Below are positions 33,325 through 43,671 of a stretch of DNA of 64,000 nucleotides, piece after piece. Numbering within the stretch: position 1 is the first letter of the stretch; every line of letters starts with the position of its first letter. The notes below the pieces were generated by a model. It was not told where the DNA came from. It saw nothing but the letters and a program-made list of their open reading frames with translations, and did no database searches. The translations under genes were made by a program, and so were the position numbers. This DNA comes from Triangularia verruculosa (taxonomy: Eukaryota > Ascomycota > Sordariomycetes > Sordariales > Podosporaceae), in NCBI GenBank assembly GCA_033296885.1, contig MU863890.1, positions 186,001 through 250,000 of the forward strand, given 5' to 3'.

Positions 33325-34335
33325 TTATTGTACACATATGAGAGCGTGGTCGCCAAAGTGGCTAGATATGCTTCCCTCTTCCTGCAACATGGACCCAACC
33401 CATAACCGTCCAGCTTCCACCGAGCGGGCTCCGAACTTGACCACAACGCATCCTCGCACCTTGGCCGCTGTCCACAACAGCTTGTTTTCCCTTTCCATCA
33501 CAAGTCTCTCGGCTCGCCATTTTTCACGAGGAGACATTTTGGCCATTTCTGCTGCCTGTTTAGCAGCTTCGCTTCGGAAATCACGAGCTCCGATTCGGGG
33601 AAGAGTTGCGAACTCGGCCAGAAAGAATTCTCCCAGCGACTTCATCAGAGGGCCCTTGAGCAGCAACGTCCCCATGACCGCCGCCCCGTGCATGGAGTCT
33701 CGCAGCAGAGGCAGCTCGGGGTGAGGTTTGTCGCTGTCCAGTTTTACCGTGTCTCTGACGAGCAACCGATCTTTTTCTAATTTGGCCTCGCCATCTCCTT
33801 CATCAGGAGGCGCAGTCCATATCTCGTTTCGACCGATCCAGCGGACAAAACTCCAGTTCTCTCCTCGCGCAATACGACCCTGCGTGACCCAGTCGAGCAG
33901 GCATAGCGAGGCGTCCTCTTCCATCCGGAAGACTTGTTTTTGCTCATACACACTCCCAGCGAAAGGCTGGACCGGGTCTGGCAACAGGCAGAGGGCGCCC
34001 TCAGACGCGATGCTGACACGCATCTCCTGTCTTGTGACGATTTCGGGAGAGGTAGTGGTGAAGACTTTGGTGTGTCCTCGTGTGACCATACTCAGCTTGG
34101 CCTGGGACCTGACGTCGACCTTGAGATTGACATGGTCGCCGGCCACCAAGCCACCGCCGTAGGATAAGAGGTAGACGAGAGTGCTCTCAGTCTCGGAGGG
34201 GCGTAAAGGTGTGATGAGCTTGAGAGGGTATTGGTACTTGAAGGTCTCGAGTCCCGAGGTCCCCTGAGGGAGGAGCTTGGCGATGAGGTGGCCCTCCCCG
34301 GGTACAGACGACGACTTTGGAAATGGCGAGATCAT
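33325..34335 (-). CDS. Urease accessory protein UreD
   Basis: Chaperone that, with UreF and UreG, delivers nickel to apo-urease in the cytosol. Single exon, 336 aa, start MISPFPKSSSVPGEGHLI. Family blocks: GTSGLETFKYQYPLKLITPL near the start, LLSYGGGLVAGDHVNL, LSMVTRGHTKVFTT (the conserved T-x-G-x-T-K-V motif), EGALCLLPDPVQPFAGSVYE, then LLDWVTQGRIARGENWSF and the C-terminal LPLLRDSMHGAAVMGTLLLKG. Full family length with no interruption. Urease itself and UreF/UreG are not in the window, as expected for fungi, where these genes are dispersed. Divergent from RPC53, with 625 bp between starts. Confidence 0.92.
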   Translation of the reverse strand: MISPFPKSSSVPGEGHLIAKLLPQGTSGLETFKYQYPLKLITPLRPSETESTLVYLLSYGGGLVAGDHVNLKVDVRSQAKLSMVTRGHTKVFTTTSPEIVTRQEMRVSIASEGALCLLPDPVQPFAGSVYEQKQVFRMEEDASLCLLDWVTQGRIARGENWSFVRWIGRNEIWTAPPDEGDGEAKLEKDRLLVRDTVKLDSDKPHPELPLLRDSMHGAAVMGTLLLKGPLMKSLGEFFLAEFATLPRIGARDFRSEAAKQAAEMAKMSPREKWRAERLVMERENKLLWTAAKVRGCVVVKFGARSVEAGRLWVGSMLQEEGSISSHFGDHALICVQ

Positions 34336-34960
34336 TTTGTTTTTCTGTTGCAAGATGAAGATGAAGATTGAATGTTTCCTTTCCTTGGTTCAGACCTGTC
34401 TATATCTTGAACTGGGTGGAGGATGCCAAGATGAGCGTCATGTGTGGCGGAGCCCTTGCACTGTGAAGCTTGACTCTCGTGACCTTGGCATCGCGACTTA
34501 AAGGTACAGCCAAGAGAAACTACAGAAGCCTTACAGTGGCCTTACAGCGGGCTGAACCAGGGGGCTAAAGGTCACCCAAGGTTGCGGCCCGCTTTTGTTA
34601 GTGTTCCTGGTCACCAATTGGGGCAAAAAGTGCCAAGCCACAGCAGATCGTCCTTCACAGTGGAAGAAATGGTGCGATGAACCCTTATTCTCTAACCAAA
34701 ACGTCGGTGACGGCCCTTGCCCCACACAAATGCAAGGCAGCTAGCGTATCGTCCCCCACCTTGTCATCCAGGCACCCCGGTCAAAAAGTTTGGCGGGGAG
34801 AGTCAGGATGCCATCCAAGCTTCCTCCATCTTCACCATATGCAACCTGCAGGAAATAAACGCGTCCAAATTAATCGATAACGTCTCATTGATTCTTCAGG
34901 GCTACGTCTACAGGTTTCTAATTTCACTAATTCTTCTCAGCACGCATACAATCAGCAGTT
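34336..34960. promoter_or_regulatory. Divergent promoter region UreD / RPC53
   Basis: 625 bp between two start codons. The CT-rich TTCTTCTCAGCACGC directly upstream of 34961 looks like a fungal leader. No gene seen. Confidence 0.4.
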
Positions 34961-36467
34961 ATGCCCCCCAAAGCTGCCCCTCGAGGGCGTGGCCGAGGCA
35001 GAGGAGGGACGGCCCGCGGAGGCTCTGCCTCTGCCAGTGCCTCGGCCGCCGTCCCAGTTGCTGACATGGGCGATGGCCCGGCCGAATCAGCTCCCTCGGA
35101 AGCCATATCCCAGACCGCCACTCCAGCGCCAGGTCCAGCATCTACTTCAGTTCCTCCCCGAGGCCGGTCAACGACTGCTACACCTGCTCCCAAAGCTGGT
35201 CCAAAATTCAAACCAAAGGCTGTCCGTCGCAGCTCAGCAGAGCGTGAGAGAATCGCCAGGGAACTCGGTCAGATTGCCAAAGTCAAGGATGAGGCCGAGG
35301 AGCGACGGAAAGCTCGTTTGGCCAAGGCTATAGTACGAGGTCGCGGCCGTGGAGGTTTCCGTGGCGGCTCTCGTGGCCCAGTCGCTGCCGGTCCGCTTAG
35401 TGGTGGGATGACATGTGAGTATCTTGGTTCTGTGTGCCAAATCTTCTCGTAGCCTTGCTGACGCGGTGGTAGTTGGCGATTCGTCGGGTCGTGGCCGTTT
35501 TGCGAGAGCCGATTTCATCAAGGGCGAGGGCGGCCGAGCGTTTGGAAGTGATGGCAGAGTCAACGCAGACCTTTTGCACGACTATGTCCCAGACGACGAG
35601 GACGACGACAAAGAACGACCGCTTATGCCCATGGGTATTCGACGTATACAGCCCAAATCTGAGGAGGACGCCGAAAAGGACGACAAGGACGCCAAGGGAG
35701 AGGAGGATTCAGACGAGGAGGGCCTTTTTGTCAATGAGAAGGAGCGTGCCGAGATGGATAGGCAGGCAGCTGCCAAACAAGCGGGCAGAATCAAGTCCGA
35801 GGCCGGAAGCAAGAATGTTGACATGGCCAGCATCCCGCCGAGATTTGCGGAGGCCGAGGAGATCGACTACGACAACATGTTGCGGGTGGAAACGAGCCAG
35901 AAGCTCAACATCAGCAGTGGAAAGGCAGAGGAGTTGCGGAGACAACGCCACTTGTTTTCACAACAGCTGGACGACCGCGCATTTATCTTTCAGTTTCCCG
36001 TCAGGCCGCCACTCTACGTCGTCAAAGATGACGGCTCACTGACCAAGTCTGAGGACGACGGCGATGTTGTCATGCTGGATGGCCAGCAGCAGAGCAACAC
36101 TCCCATCGATCTGACTACCGAGGTGAAGGAGGAGGAGGTAGCGGAAGCGGAAGATGAGAACAGGGAGGAGGAGCCGGAGGCGGTCCCGCAGGCAGGATAT
36201 CTGGGCAAGCTTATCGTTCGAAAGTCAGGAAAGGTCGAGATTGACTGGGGTGGCTATCGCATGGATTCGGGCACTGGCGTGGCGCCCAGACATTTGTCAA
36301 CAGCTGTTTTGCTCGAGATGGAGGAAGCCAAGCCAGGCGAGGCACCGAGAGGGTTCGCCTACTCGATGGGCCGTGTCGAAGCCGTCTTTTCTTCGGTTCT
36401 GCGGACCAGTGACATGGAGCCCTGGGTCGTGGATAACCAGGTTTCTGAGAGTGCTACGGATGCTTGA
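34961..36467 (+). CDS. RPC53: DNA-directed RNA polymerase III subunit RPC4 (C53)
   Basis: Subunit of the Pol III C37-C53 heterodimer, used in initiation, termination and reinitiation on tRNA, 5S and other Pol III genes. Exons 34961-35414 and 35473-36467, with a 58-nt intron (GTGAGT...TTGCTGACGC...GGTAG); 482 aa. The N-terminus is an Arg/Gly- and Ala/Ser/Pro-rich disordered region (PRGRGRGRGGTARGG), followed by KPKAVRRSSAERERIA and the GRGRGGFRGGSRG block. The RPC4 domain occupies the C-terminal half: RHLFSQQLDDRAFIFQFP, then LGKLIVRKSGKVEIDWGGY (the family signature) and VEAVFSSVLRTSDMEPW. Acidic stretches lie between. The join at the intron reads GGMT-FGDSSGRGRF. Confidence 0.93.
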
Positions 36468-36686
36468 TAAAGAACGGGAGGCATGGGAATAAAATGTATA
36501 GATACCCTCATAGATTATGGCCATTCGTCCGAACTAGGTCCCCCTGTGAAAGTTTGATGCGTTGCATGAACAGTGGCACGGACGAGAAGATTACAACCTG
36601 CAGGACAAGTCTATCAGGGGCGAACAATAATTTGTCCAATCACCCCTCTCTATCTAACACAAAACATCAAACAAAACATCAAACAC

Positions 36687-38135
36687 TCAATATGGATCTT
36701 CCTGGTATGCCCTCTCCGCCTCCCCATAGGCATCATAGCCGTACAAGAAGGCCTGAACCTCGGGGTCCGTCCACCTGCTGGGGAAACCCGGGCGTACATC
36801 GTCGTTTTGCAGCTGGCTGGTCATGAGCTCATCCCGCGCCTGCTGGGCAGGTCCGTCAGGCAAGTGGGAGTCGTCTCGCTGTTTGAAAGTCTCGAGCTGG
36901 ACCCTTTTGCTTCTTTCCATCCGCAGCTGTTCATACATGGCGGCCATCTTTGGGAGCTGTTGGCCAGAGGTGGATTTTTTTACTTTTGAGAGCAAGTGCC
37001 CGAACACGGCGCCGTCTTCGAGGGAGGAGTTGGCGCCCTGGGCTAGGTAGGGGAGCATAGGGTGGCAGCAGTCGCCTGCGAGGAAGAATGTGCCGGAGGG
37101 GTTTGTCCAACGGGGGAGGGGGGGGAGCCACATTAGTTTCCATTTTGATATGGAGGTTGCGTGGGAGATTAGTTTTTGGAGGAGGGGGTCCCAATTGGAG
37201 AATTTTGAGAGGAGGGAGGGGGGGGAAGTGGGGGTGGAGGGGAGGGGGGAGTCAGGGGTGAGGAAGATGAGGTTATAGGTTTGGGAGGAATTGGAGGAGG
37301 AGATGGTGTAGCCTATGCAGTGGCTGTGGGGGCCGAGCCAGAGGTTGATGGTTGGGGAGGTGATGAATTGGTGGAGGAGGGGGAGGTCGGGGCCGGTGAG
37401 CGAGGTGGTGGGGATGGTGAGGCGGTAGGCTAGGTCGCCGGTTGGGGTTGGGGTGGTGGGGGGGGATGGGGTGGAGAGGAATTGGGGGCGGATGGTGGAC
37501 CAGAGGCCGTCGGTTAGGAGGATGACGTCGGCGGAGAGGGTGTTTTTGAGTGGGTTGGGGATGAGGCCGAGGTGGATTGTGTTGGTTGAGAAGTCGACGC
37601 CTGTTACGCGGGAGTTGAGGCGGATGGTGATGTTGAGGGATAGACATTTTTTGACTAGTTCACGCTGGAGGTCCACGCGGTGGAGGTCCCAGAGGGGGTG
37701 ACCGTAGCGGGAGAACATGCGGGATTGGAGGTTTGGCTCGTAGGCGAGGAGTTTGGTGCCGTCGTAGCGGTGGACGGAGAGGGAGGTGGGTACGGAGGCG
37801 AAGGGGGCGAGGATGGAGGAGAGGCCCCAGTGGGAGAGGAGACGAGTGCCGTTGGGTGTGATTTGGAGACCGGCCTGGGGGTGGTTAGTGGTGGGGTTTG
37901 AATAGGGGTGGTAAGGGGTGCTTACGCCGACCTCTTGGAGCTCTTTGACTGCTTCGAGGATGGTTACTTGGTGGTTGGGGTTTGCCAGTTTTGTCGACAG
38001 AGCTGCTGCTAGACCGGCCAGACCTGCTCCGATGATGATGACGTGCAGACCCTCATCTTGAGTTTGCGTTTCAGGTGTTGGGTCTGTTGTTGCTGTAGGT
38101 GCCGTCTTGGCTTCGTCGGTTGATGAGGTGACCAT
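36687..38135 (-). CDS. FAD-dependent monooxygenase, salicylate-hydroxylase type
   Basis: Class A flavoprotein hydroxylase using NAD(P)H and O2 on an aromatic or related substrate; substrate unknown. Exons 37926-38135 and 36687-37874; 465 aa. The 51-nt intron (GTAAGC...CACTAACC...CCCCAG) is a multiple of three without a stop, so the unspliced frame is also open. Start MVTSSTDEAKTAP at 38135; the frame extends upstream but has no ATG there. Motifs: VIIIGAGLAGLAAALS (FAD Rossmann G-x-G-x-x-G, about residues 27-42), LHRVDLQRELVKKC, LTDGLWSTIRPQ (the position of the D-G motif) and GDCCHPMLPYLAQGANSSLED (the second FAD-contact G-D motif). The next supported gene on the same strand is a transporter, possibly a small uptake-plus-oxidation pair. 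Confidence 0.85.
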   Translation of the reverse strand: MVTSSTDEAKTAPTATTDPTPETQTQDEGLHVIIIGAGLAGLAAALSTKLANPNHQVTILEAVKELQEVGVSTPYHPYSNPTTNHPQAGLQITPNGTRLLSHWGLSSILAPFASVPTSLSVHRYDGTKLLAYEPNLQSRMFSRYGHPLWDLHRVDLQRELVKKCLSLNITIRLNSRVTGVDFSTNTIHLGLIPNPLKNTLSADVILLTDGLWSTIRPQFLSTPSPPTTPTPTGDLAYRLTIPTTSLTGPDLPLLHQFITSPTINLWLGPHSHCIGYTISSSNSSQTYNLIFLTPDSPLPSTPTSPPSLLSKFSNWDPLLQKLISHATSISKWKLMWLPPLPRWTNPSGTFFLAGDCCHPMLPYLAQGANSSLEDGAVFGHLLSKVKKSTSGQQLPKMAAMYEQLRMERSKRVQLETFKQRDDSHLPDGPAQQARDELMTSQLQNDDVRPGFPSRWTDPEVQAFLYGYDAYGEAERAYQEDPY

Positions 38136-38904
38136 TATATGTGAGTAATATATCTGTAGACGTGGGTGTACGAACAGAGCGTGACATAAGGTATACACCT
38201 TAGTTTCATCGACGTCTTCAACAACTCTCACTTATAACAGCCCAGAACATCACATCTCATATCAGCCAACAGCGTGGCGTTTTAATGTATCACATTTGAG
38301 ACACATGTCTAATAGCCACCGGTCAAATGTAACCGGCACCAAGTGGGGGCAGCGGTACACCATCATCCCTAGGGCGGGGAATAAACCTGGGGTAAATCGA
38401 CGGATAAGAGGACGCGGGGCGACGGATCCGGACCCAAGGAACAGGTCGGCGGCAACGGGCCGACACCTAGTCAGAAATAGCCTTCCATGCGCCGGTACGG
38501 CAGACGAGGTCGGCACGGTATTTCATGGTCACCAGGTCTGAATGTCGAGGCACTGTGCATGTCAGATGCAGCTTTGTATCGAATATGATGACATATCAGG
38601 TTTGCTTCGAGATATTGCGTTGGATTGGATATTTTCCCTCGACTCCTGAGAGTCCTTGCTTCGTCTGTTCACCTACAGCTTTCTGTTGGTGGTTAATTTT
38701 CTCATTAAACATTAGATGTTGTTGACAGTTTTTCTGGCCCCAACATGCTGTCTCAGCTATGCGTGTGCTGTCTCACAGCCTGTATAGGTACCTATGACAC
38801 AGCTTTCTGAAAGCCTTAATTAGGTCCCTCTGATGCTGTGTTCCCAGAATGACCAATGGTCATCACATGTGCTCCTTTTTGCACCCAATGGCCCCTCTCA
38901 AGCC
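38136..38904. other. Intergenic between MFS transporter and FAD monooxygenase
   Basis: 769 bp holding the monooxygenase promoter and the transporter 3' flank. A short near-duplicate TGTGCTGTCTCA(C)/TGCTGTCTCAG lies at about 38747-38780. No gene seen. Confidence 0.35.
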
Positions 38905-40344
38905 TCAAATCTTGACAAACAGCTTCAATCCCGTGACCGCTATCCTCGCGGTCATGATCGTGAATGAAGCCATCACCACGACCGTCCCCGCCCACACACA
39001 TGCCCATGTATACGACCCGTTCGACCTGTCGATAATAGCACCAGCCGTCGGTGGCCCTGCCAGCGAAGAAAACGCGCAAATTGTGCAGACCATGCCAAAC
39101 CGCGTGCCCATCTTCCTCGGATCTTTCAACAGACTGGCCAGAGCACCGCCAAACACCCCCTGAGCCGCGCCCATGGCAAAGCCAAGGAATACCGCAAAAA
39201 CGTACAGCCCCGTGGCAGAGTCCACCGCCAGCCAAAAGAAGAACATACACCCCAGGAGAAACATCTGGAACGCATGCATGTTGATCGGACCGATGTAATT
39301 ATCAGCCAAATACCCCGTGATAGGCCTCGCAACCACACTCATCCCGTTGGTAATAAGCAGCAGCTGCACCGAGTCCGTCGTCGAGAACCCAACGATATTC
39401 CTCGCAAACGCGTTGATCTGTTCTCTCTCTCGTCAGTCATCTTCACACACCATTTCAATCACTTTCCGCGAAATAAAAATACTCACAAAAAAGCTCCCAA
39501 AAAACAAGGCCCAAAAAAACAAAAACGCCCCCAGCGTAAACAACAGATACGGCCCCTCCCTAAACGCCTCCCACTCAAACACCGGCCCGCTCCTCCTCGG
39601 CTTCAACACCGGCCTCAACAGCACCACGCTCACCACACTAATCCCCAACGCCACAAAACCCGCACACCTCACCGCCCAAGCAAACCCAACCTTCGGGATC
39701 AAGTATTGAATCACCGCCGGGAAAACCACACTCCCCAGCCCCGTCCCCATGGCCGAAATCGCCAGCGCCAACGCCTTCTTTCTTTTGAAATAACTATTCA
39801 CCACCGACAGCGGCGGCATGAAGATGATCCCCAGCCCTAACCCGGTGCACAGCCCCTGAGCGAGGAAGATCTGCCAGTACGACGTGCAGAGGCTAGTCAT
39901 GAAGGTACCGAAAACGACGAGAAAGGTGCCGGCGATGATGGTGGAGTGGATGTAACCTGCGTCGGCGAGCCGGCCGGAGAAGATGCAGAGGGCGAAGGCC
40001 AGGAAGACCTGGAGGGAGCCGATCCAGGAGACTTGGGCTTCGGGGAGGTTGAGGGTGTCGCGGTAGTGGAGCTGGTAGACGCCGAAGGCGGTGGGGTAGC
40101 CCCAGGCGAGCATGTTGATGAGCATGGCGGCGAGGACTTGGGACCAGGCTTTTAGGCCGCCGTCCGGGGGGATGAATTCCTCTTCTTCTTGTTCTGAGAG
40201 GGTGGTGTCATTGCTGTGGTTGTCTTCTGGGGTTCGGGAGGTGAGGGAGGTGTTGTCTGATAGGTCGGGATCTTGGGTTGTGAGTTTGGGTTTTTTGTCT
40301 GATGGTGGTGAGACCGAGGCGACTTTTTCAATGTCGACGTTCAT
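38905..40344 (-). CDS. MFS transporter, monocarboxylate-permease (MCT/MCH) type
   Basis: Twelve-helix plasma-membrane transporter of the fungal monocarboxylate-permease-like group; members move riboflavin or small acids, but many are uncharacterised. Exons 39487-40344 and 38905-39417, with a 69-nt intron (GTGAGT...AACAG); 456 aa. The acidic N-terminal tail (SEQEEEEFIPPDGG) ends in the family PPDGG-x-x-A-W block preceding TM1. Helices are obvious: QVLAAMLINMLAWGYPTAF, QVSWIGSLQVFLAFALCIF, then IIAGTFLVVFGTFMTSLC and GLCTGLGLGIIFMPPLSVV, and after the intron LLLITNGMSVVARPITGYLA and VFAVFLGFAMGAAQGVFGG. FSGRLADAG corresponds to the MFS loop 2-3 motif. Substrate cannot be read from sequence. Confidence 0.87.
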
Positions 40345-42780
40345 GATGGGTGAGACTCAGTCGTGGTTGTAAAAATGTGAGGAATGACGACAACAAAAAG
40401 GGGTGGCCGTTTACCGTTGGCAGTAAAGGCAGTTTAGCCGTTGATATATATATATCGGCGATAGGAAACCACTATGACTTTTTAACTCCGCCGTTCCAGA
40501 GATTTTCTAGAAAAAGCCCCCCAGGTGGACACATCCTTGTCCCCCCAGCCAGTTGCTAACGGGTAGTCTACCCTGGTTTGGCAGGCGTTTATCCCCATCA
40601 CCATCACCCCAGCAAATGTCAAGATGTCATCCTGCAGATTTCCTCTAGTGTACGCCCTTCAACGTTGACATCCCATTGTGGAAACGAGGCTTGCATTTCC
40701 CCGCAAATGGCGGGCAAATGGCGGGAACAAGCCCGGTCGGGAATAAGATGCCATATCTCCTGCCGCCGTCGTTGGGTGTGGTGGCTGAAATATGACATAT
40801 CAAGCCAACATGCAGACGAATAATCAGGACGGACTGTCCCGGGCCGTTGTAATTGAGTATCTGTCGGGTAGGAGATGGATGTGTGGTTGTGCGCTTCCGA
40901 GCGCCGGCTGCCGAGGCTCTCATCCGATCTGCACACTCTCCGCTCCCGATAACGGCCGTGGAACCCTTATTGCCCCCAACTGACCGGGAAACACGGGAGG
41001 ATGCCGAAGTGAGGCGGGCTTTTTGGGATTCTGATATGGCGACTGTGGTGTTTCCTTAGTGAGACCGGAACACAAGCTTAAAGTGTTGGATCTGCCGTCG
41101 CGCATTGCGGCATTGTGGCATCACAGCATCCTAATCAATCGCCCCACCAAAAGATAAGACTTCGACACCCTCGCCATCATCGAACCTTCACACAGATGGT
41201 CACTGCCAGTCAGCCTCTTCAAATACCTCCCCAGTGTCTCAAGTCGTACATAAATTCTGTCTCACTGCCACGAGGCTTTTCTCAAAACAATTCTTCAGGT
41301 CCCAACCAATCGCTTAAATTTCAGCAGCAAAAAAAAAGGTCGAAGGGTCAGCTGACTCAAACATCTGCATCGCGCATCCCCATTGCCCAATTCAGGACTC
41401 TTAACCCAGCGCGCTATTAGGAGGTTCAGACCGCTATTCATTTGCTAGGCATTCAAGGTTCAATTGAGTCTGTAAATTCCTTGCCCATGCATCTCAAGCT
41501 CGAAATCTTCAATAGCTCACCCGTTGCGACATGATCAATTGAAGACAACTCCCTCCAGAATCTTCAACCCCTCAAGCCAAGACCCACAGTGGCGACAAGA
41601 ATAAAACCGCATTCTGATAAGCTTTCCATCCAACCCCATGTCAACATCCTCCAGCCAATCGCCGCTCTGTTTCGGCGAGATGTTGTACCGAAAGGGAAGG
41701 AACCCCAGATAGTGGGGTACTTGAGAACCACGCCATTGGATCTGATCTTCCCCGCTCACAACAAAACACTTTATCCCCATGCGCGCTTCTAACCCCTTTG
41801 TCTTTTCAGTCAAAACCCCGGTATCTCTGGTCAAAATAGTTTGCGATTTTTATCTACAGAGTATTGTGTTGACAGCCAGCCTGCGAAAGGAAGAATATTG
41901 AAGAGCAGAAAGCTAGACTTGACTAGGTAGGCTAGCGCCATCTCCCAACGGCTGACCGTTGCCAATCAGGCTTCAAACTCTAAAATCCTATTCTTGCGCC
42001 CCCCGACGACCAATCATATCCCAGCACTTACACGCATTTCCTTTTCGCGCAAAATCGCAAAAATCAATCGCAAGGCTTTGCGACAACCAACATTCCCACC
42101 ATCACAACGAAACATGACATTCTGACAACAAAGAAATAATCGCATCATGTGCGCGACAGCAGTCCCACACCCTAGACCAAATGCGCACTTGAAATACATC
42201 TACCGCATTACCCAAGCCACAATCATCAAAATACATCAGACCAACTCGGTAAATAGCCTCAAAACGTTTGATTTGGGTACAGTACCTACCTATCCGCAGT
42301 GCCGCTCCCCCTCTTCTCAACTACTTTCCAAACCTCACATCGTTCCCCCACTTTCATCACCACCCCTTCTTAACCTTCCCACAAAGAAACATGGGCATTT
42401 GCCCCCCGCGAAGCGCAGGATAGCACATACACACACCCCAGCAAACCTCATCCACAACACATATCTGTTCAGGTAGGGGGGGGGGAAAACGCCCGCTCAA
42501 GACTACCACCAGTCAAACAAAATCAATACTTCAACCCACCCCACCCATCCATATACAAATATACCCGACACTACAAACCCATATAGCAACCAACACTTCA
42601 AAACCACATAAACTCAACCCCCAATATCATCAACACAACACAACACAACACGGTACACAGCAAAAAACAGCATATATTTTCCCCAAGTCAAGTCAAGTCA
42701 ATAACCTTTCATCTTTTTTTTCTTTACAAAAACAACAACAACAACAATAACAAAAAAATCAAAACGCTTTAAAACCCATG
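40345..42780. other. Gene-free interval, left part
   Basis: About 2.4 kb between the MFS transporter promoter and the minisatellite. Short frames exist, but none has a recognisable domain or splice pattern. Contains a run of 9 G near 42476-42485 and C/A-rich low-complexity sequence from about 42530. Confidence 0.4.
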
Positions 42781-42783
42781 AGT

Positions 42784-42873
42784 GACGATAATGACGATAA
42801 TGACGATAATGACGATAATGACGATAATGACGATAATGACGATAATGACGATAATGACGATAATGACGATAAT
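42784..42873. repeat. Perfect 9-bp minisatellite (GACGATAAT)x10
   Basis: Ten uninterrupted head-to-tail copies of GACGATAAT, followed by one degenerate copy (GACGAATGT). It lies about 800 bp downstream of the stop of the Zn2Cys6 gene. On the plus strand it can be read as (Asp-Asp-Asn)n, but the frame continues into obvious low-complexity DNA. A run of 13 C follows at 42914-42926. Confidence 0.95.
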
Positions 42874-43200
42874 GACGAATGTGATGTGATGAATGTGATG
42901 AATGTGCTTGACACCCCCCCCCCCCCTTCCTTTTCCTCCCTTTTCCCCATAAGTATACCAGTCAGTCCAACAAGACAAAAACAAAAAAGCCATAATATAC
43001 ACCACCACCATTACCACCATCACCCTCCAAAAAGACAAGGAGCCCGAGGTGGGAAGGACATGGTGTGCAACCCCCGTTCCCCCGTTCCCCCCTTTTCAGT
43101 CCAGAAAACAATCGCGCTTCAATTACCCTTCCCTTCCCTTCCCTCCCCTTGCTCCTCCCTCCCCCCAACCTAATCCACACATATCCTTTCCCAAGCCCAG

Positions 43201-43240
43201 CCCAACCCAACCCAACCCAACCTAACCTAACCCAACCCAA
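43201..43240. repeat. C/A-rich tract CCCAA/CCTAA
   Basis: Degenerate pentamer repeats of CCCAA and CCTAA. They resemble shortened telomere units (the CCCTAA strand) but are not perfect. The flanks (42910-43320) are likewise C/A-rich low complexity, part of the 3' flank of the next gene. Confidence 0.6.
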
Positions 43241-43671
43241 AGCCCACCAACACTCCCACCAATACAATACCACCACAAACCACCTTACAACAAAACAAAA
43301 CAAAACAAAAAAACAGAACGCAGCGCTTTTGTAATAGAACAAATCTCTTTTGTGATGACGATGATGATGATGAGTGAAAACAACACAAAATAAAATACGC
43401 CGATACAACAAAAATTCATAATCAGGGGATTACCTAGCTAAAACCCCTAGGGAACGTGCAAAACCATCGACATAAAAGACGTCAATATCAACTCCTCCAA
43501 ATAGAGAGTCAATTGCAATATCCCTCTCTTCCCATCCCATCCCTCCCTCCCCCCATCCCAGCAGTCGCAAATAACCTTATTTTTTTTTTACAAGACAGTC
43601 TCCCTTCTGTCCAAAAAGCCATGTTTGTGATGCTAATGTTCAACATTTTCATGACGCGACCGCAAAACAGC

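Noticed and set aside
42778..43173. 131-codon plus-strand frame beginning with Asp-Asp-Asn repeats
   Set aside because: Made entirely from the minisatellite and C/A-rich low-complexity DNA downstream of the zinc-cluster gene.
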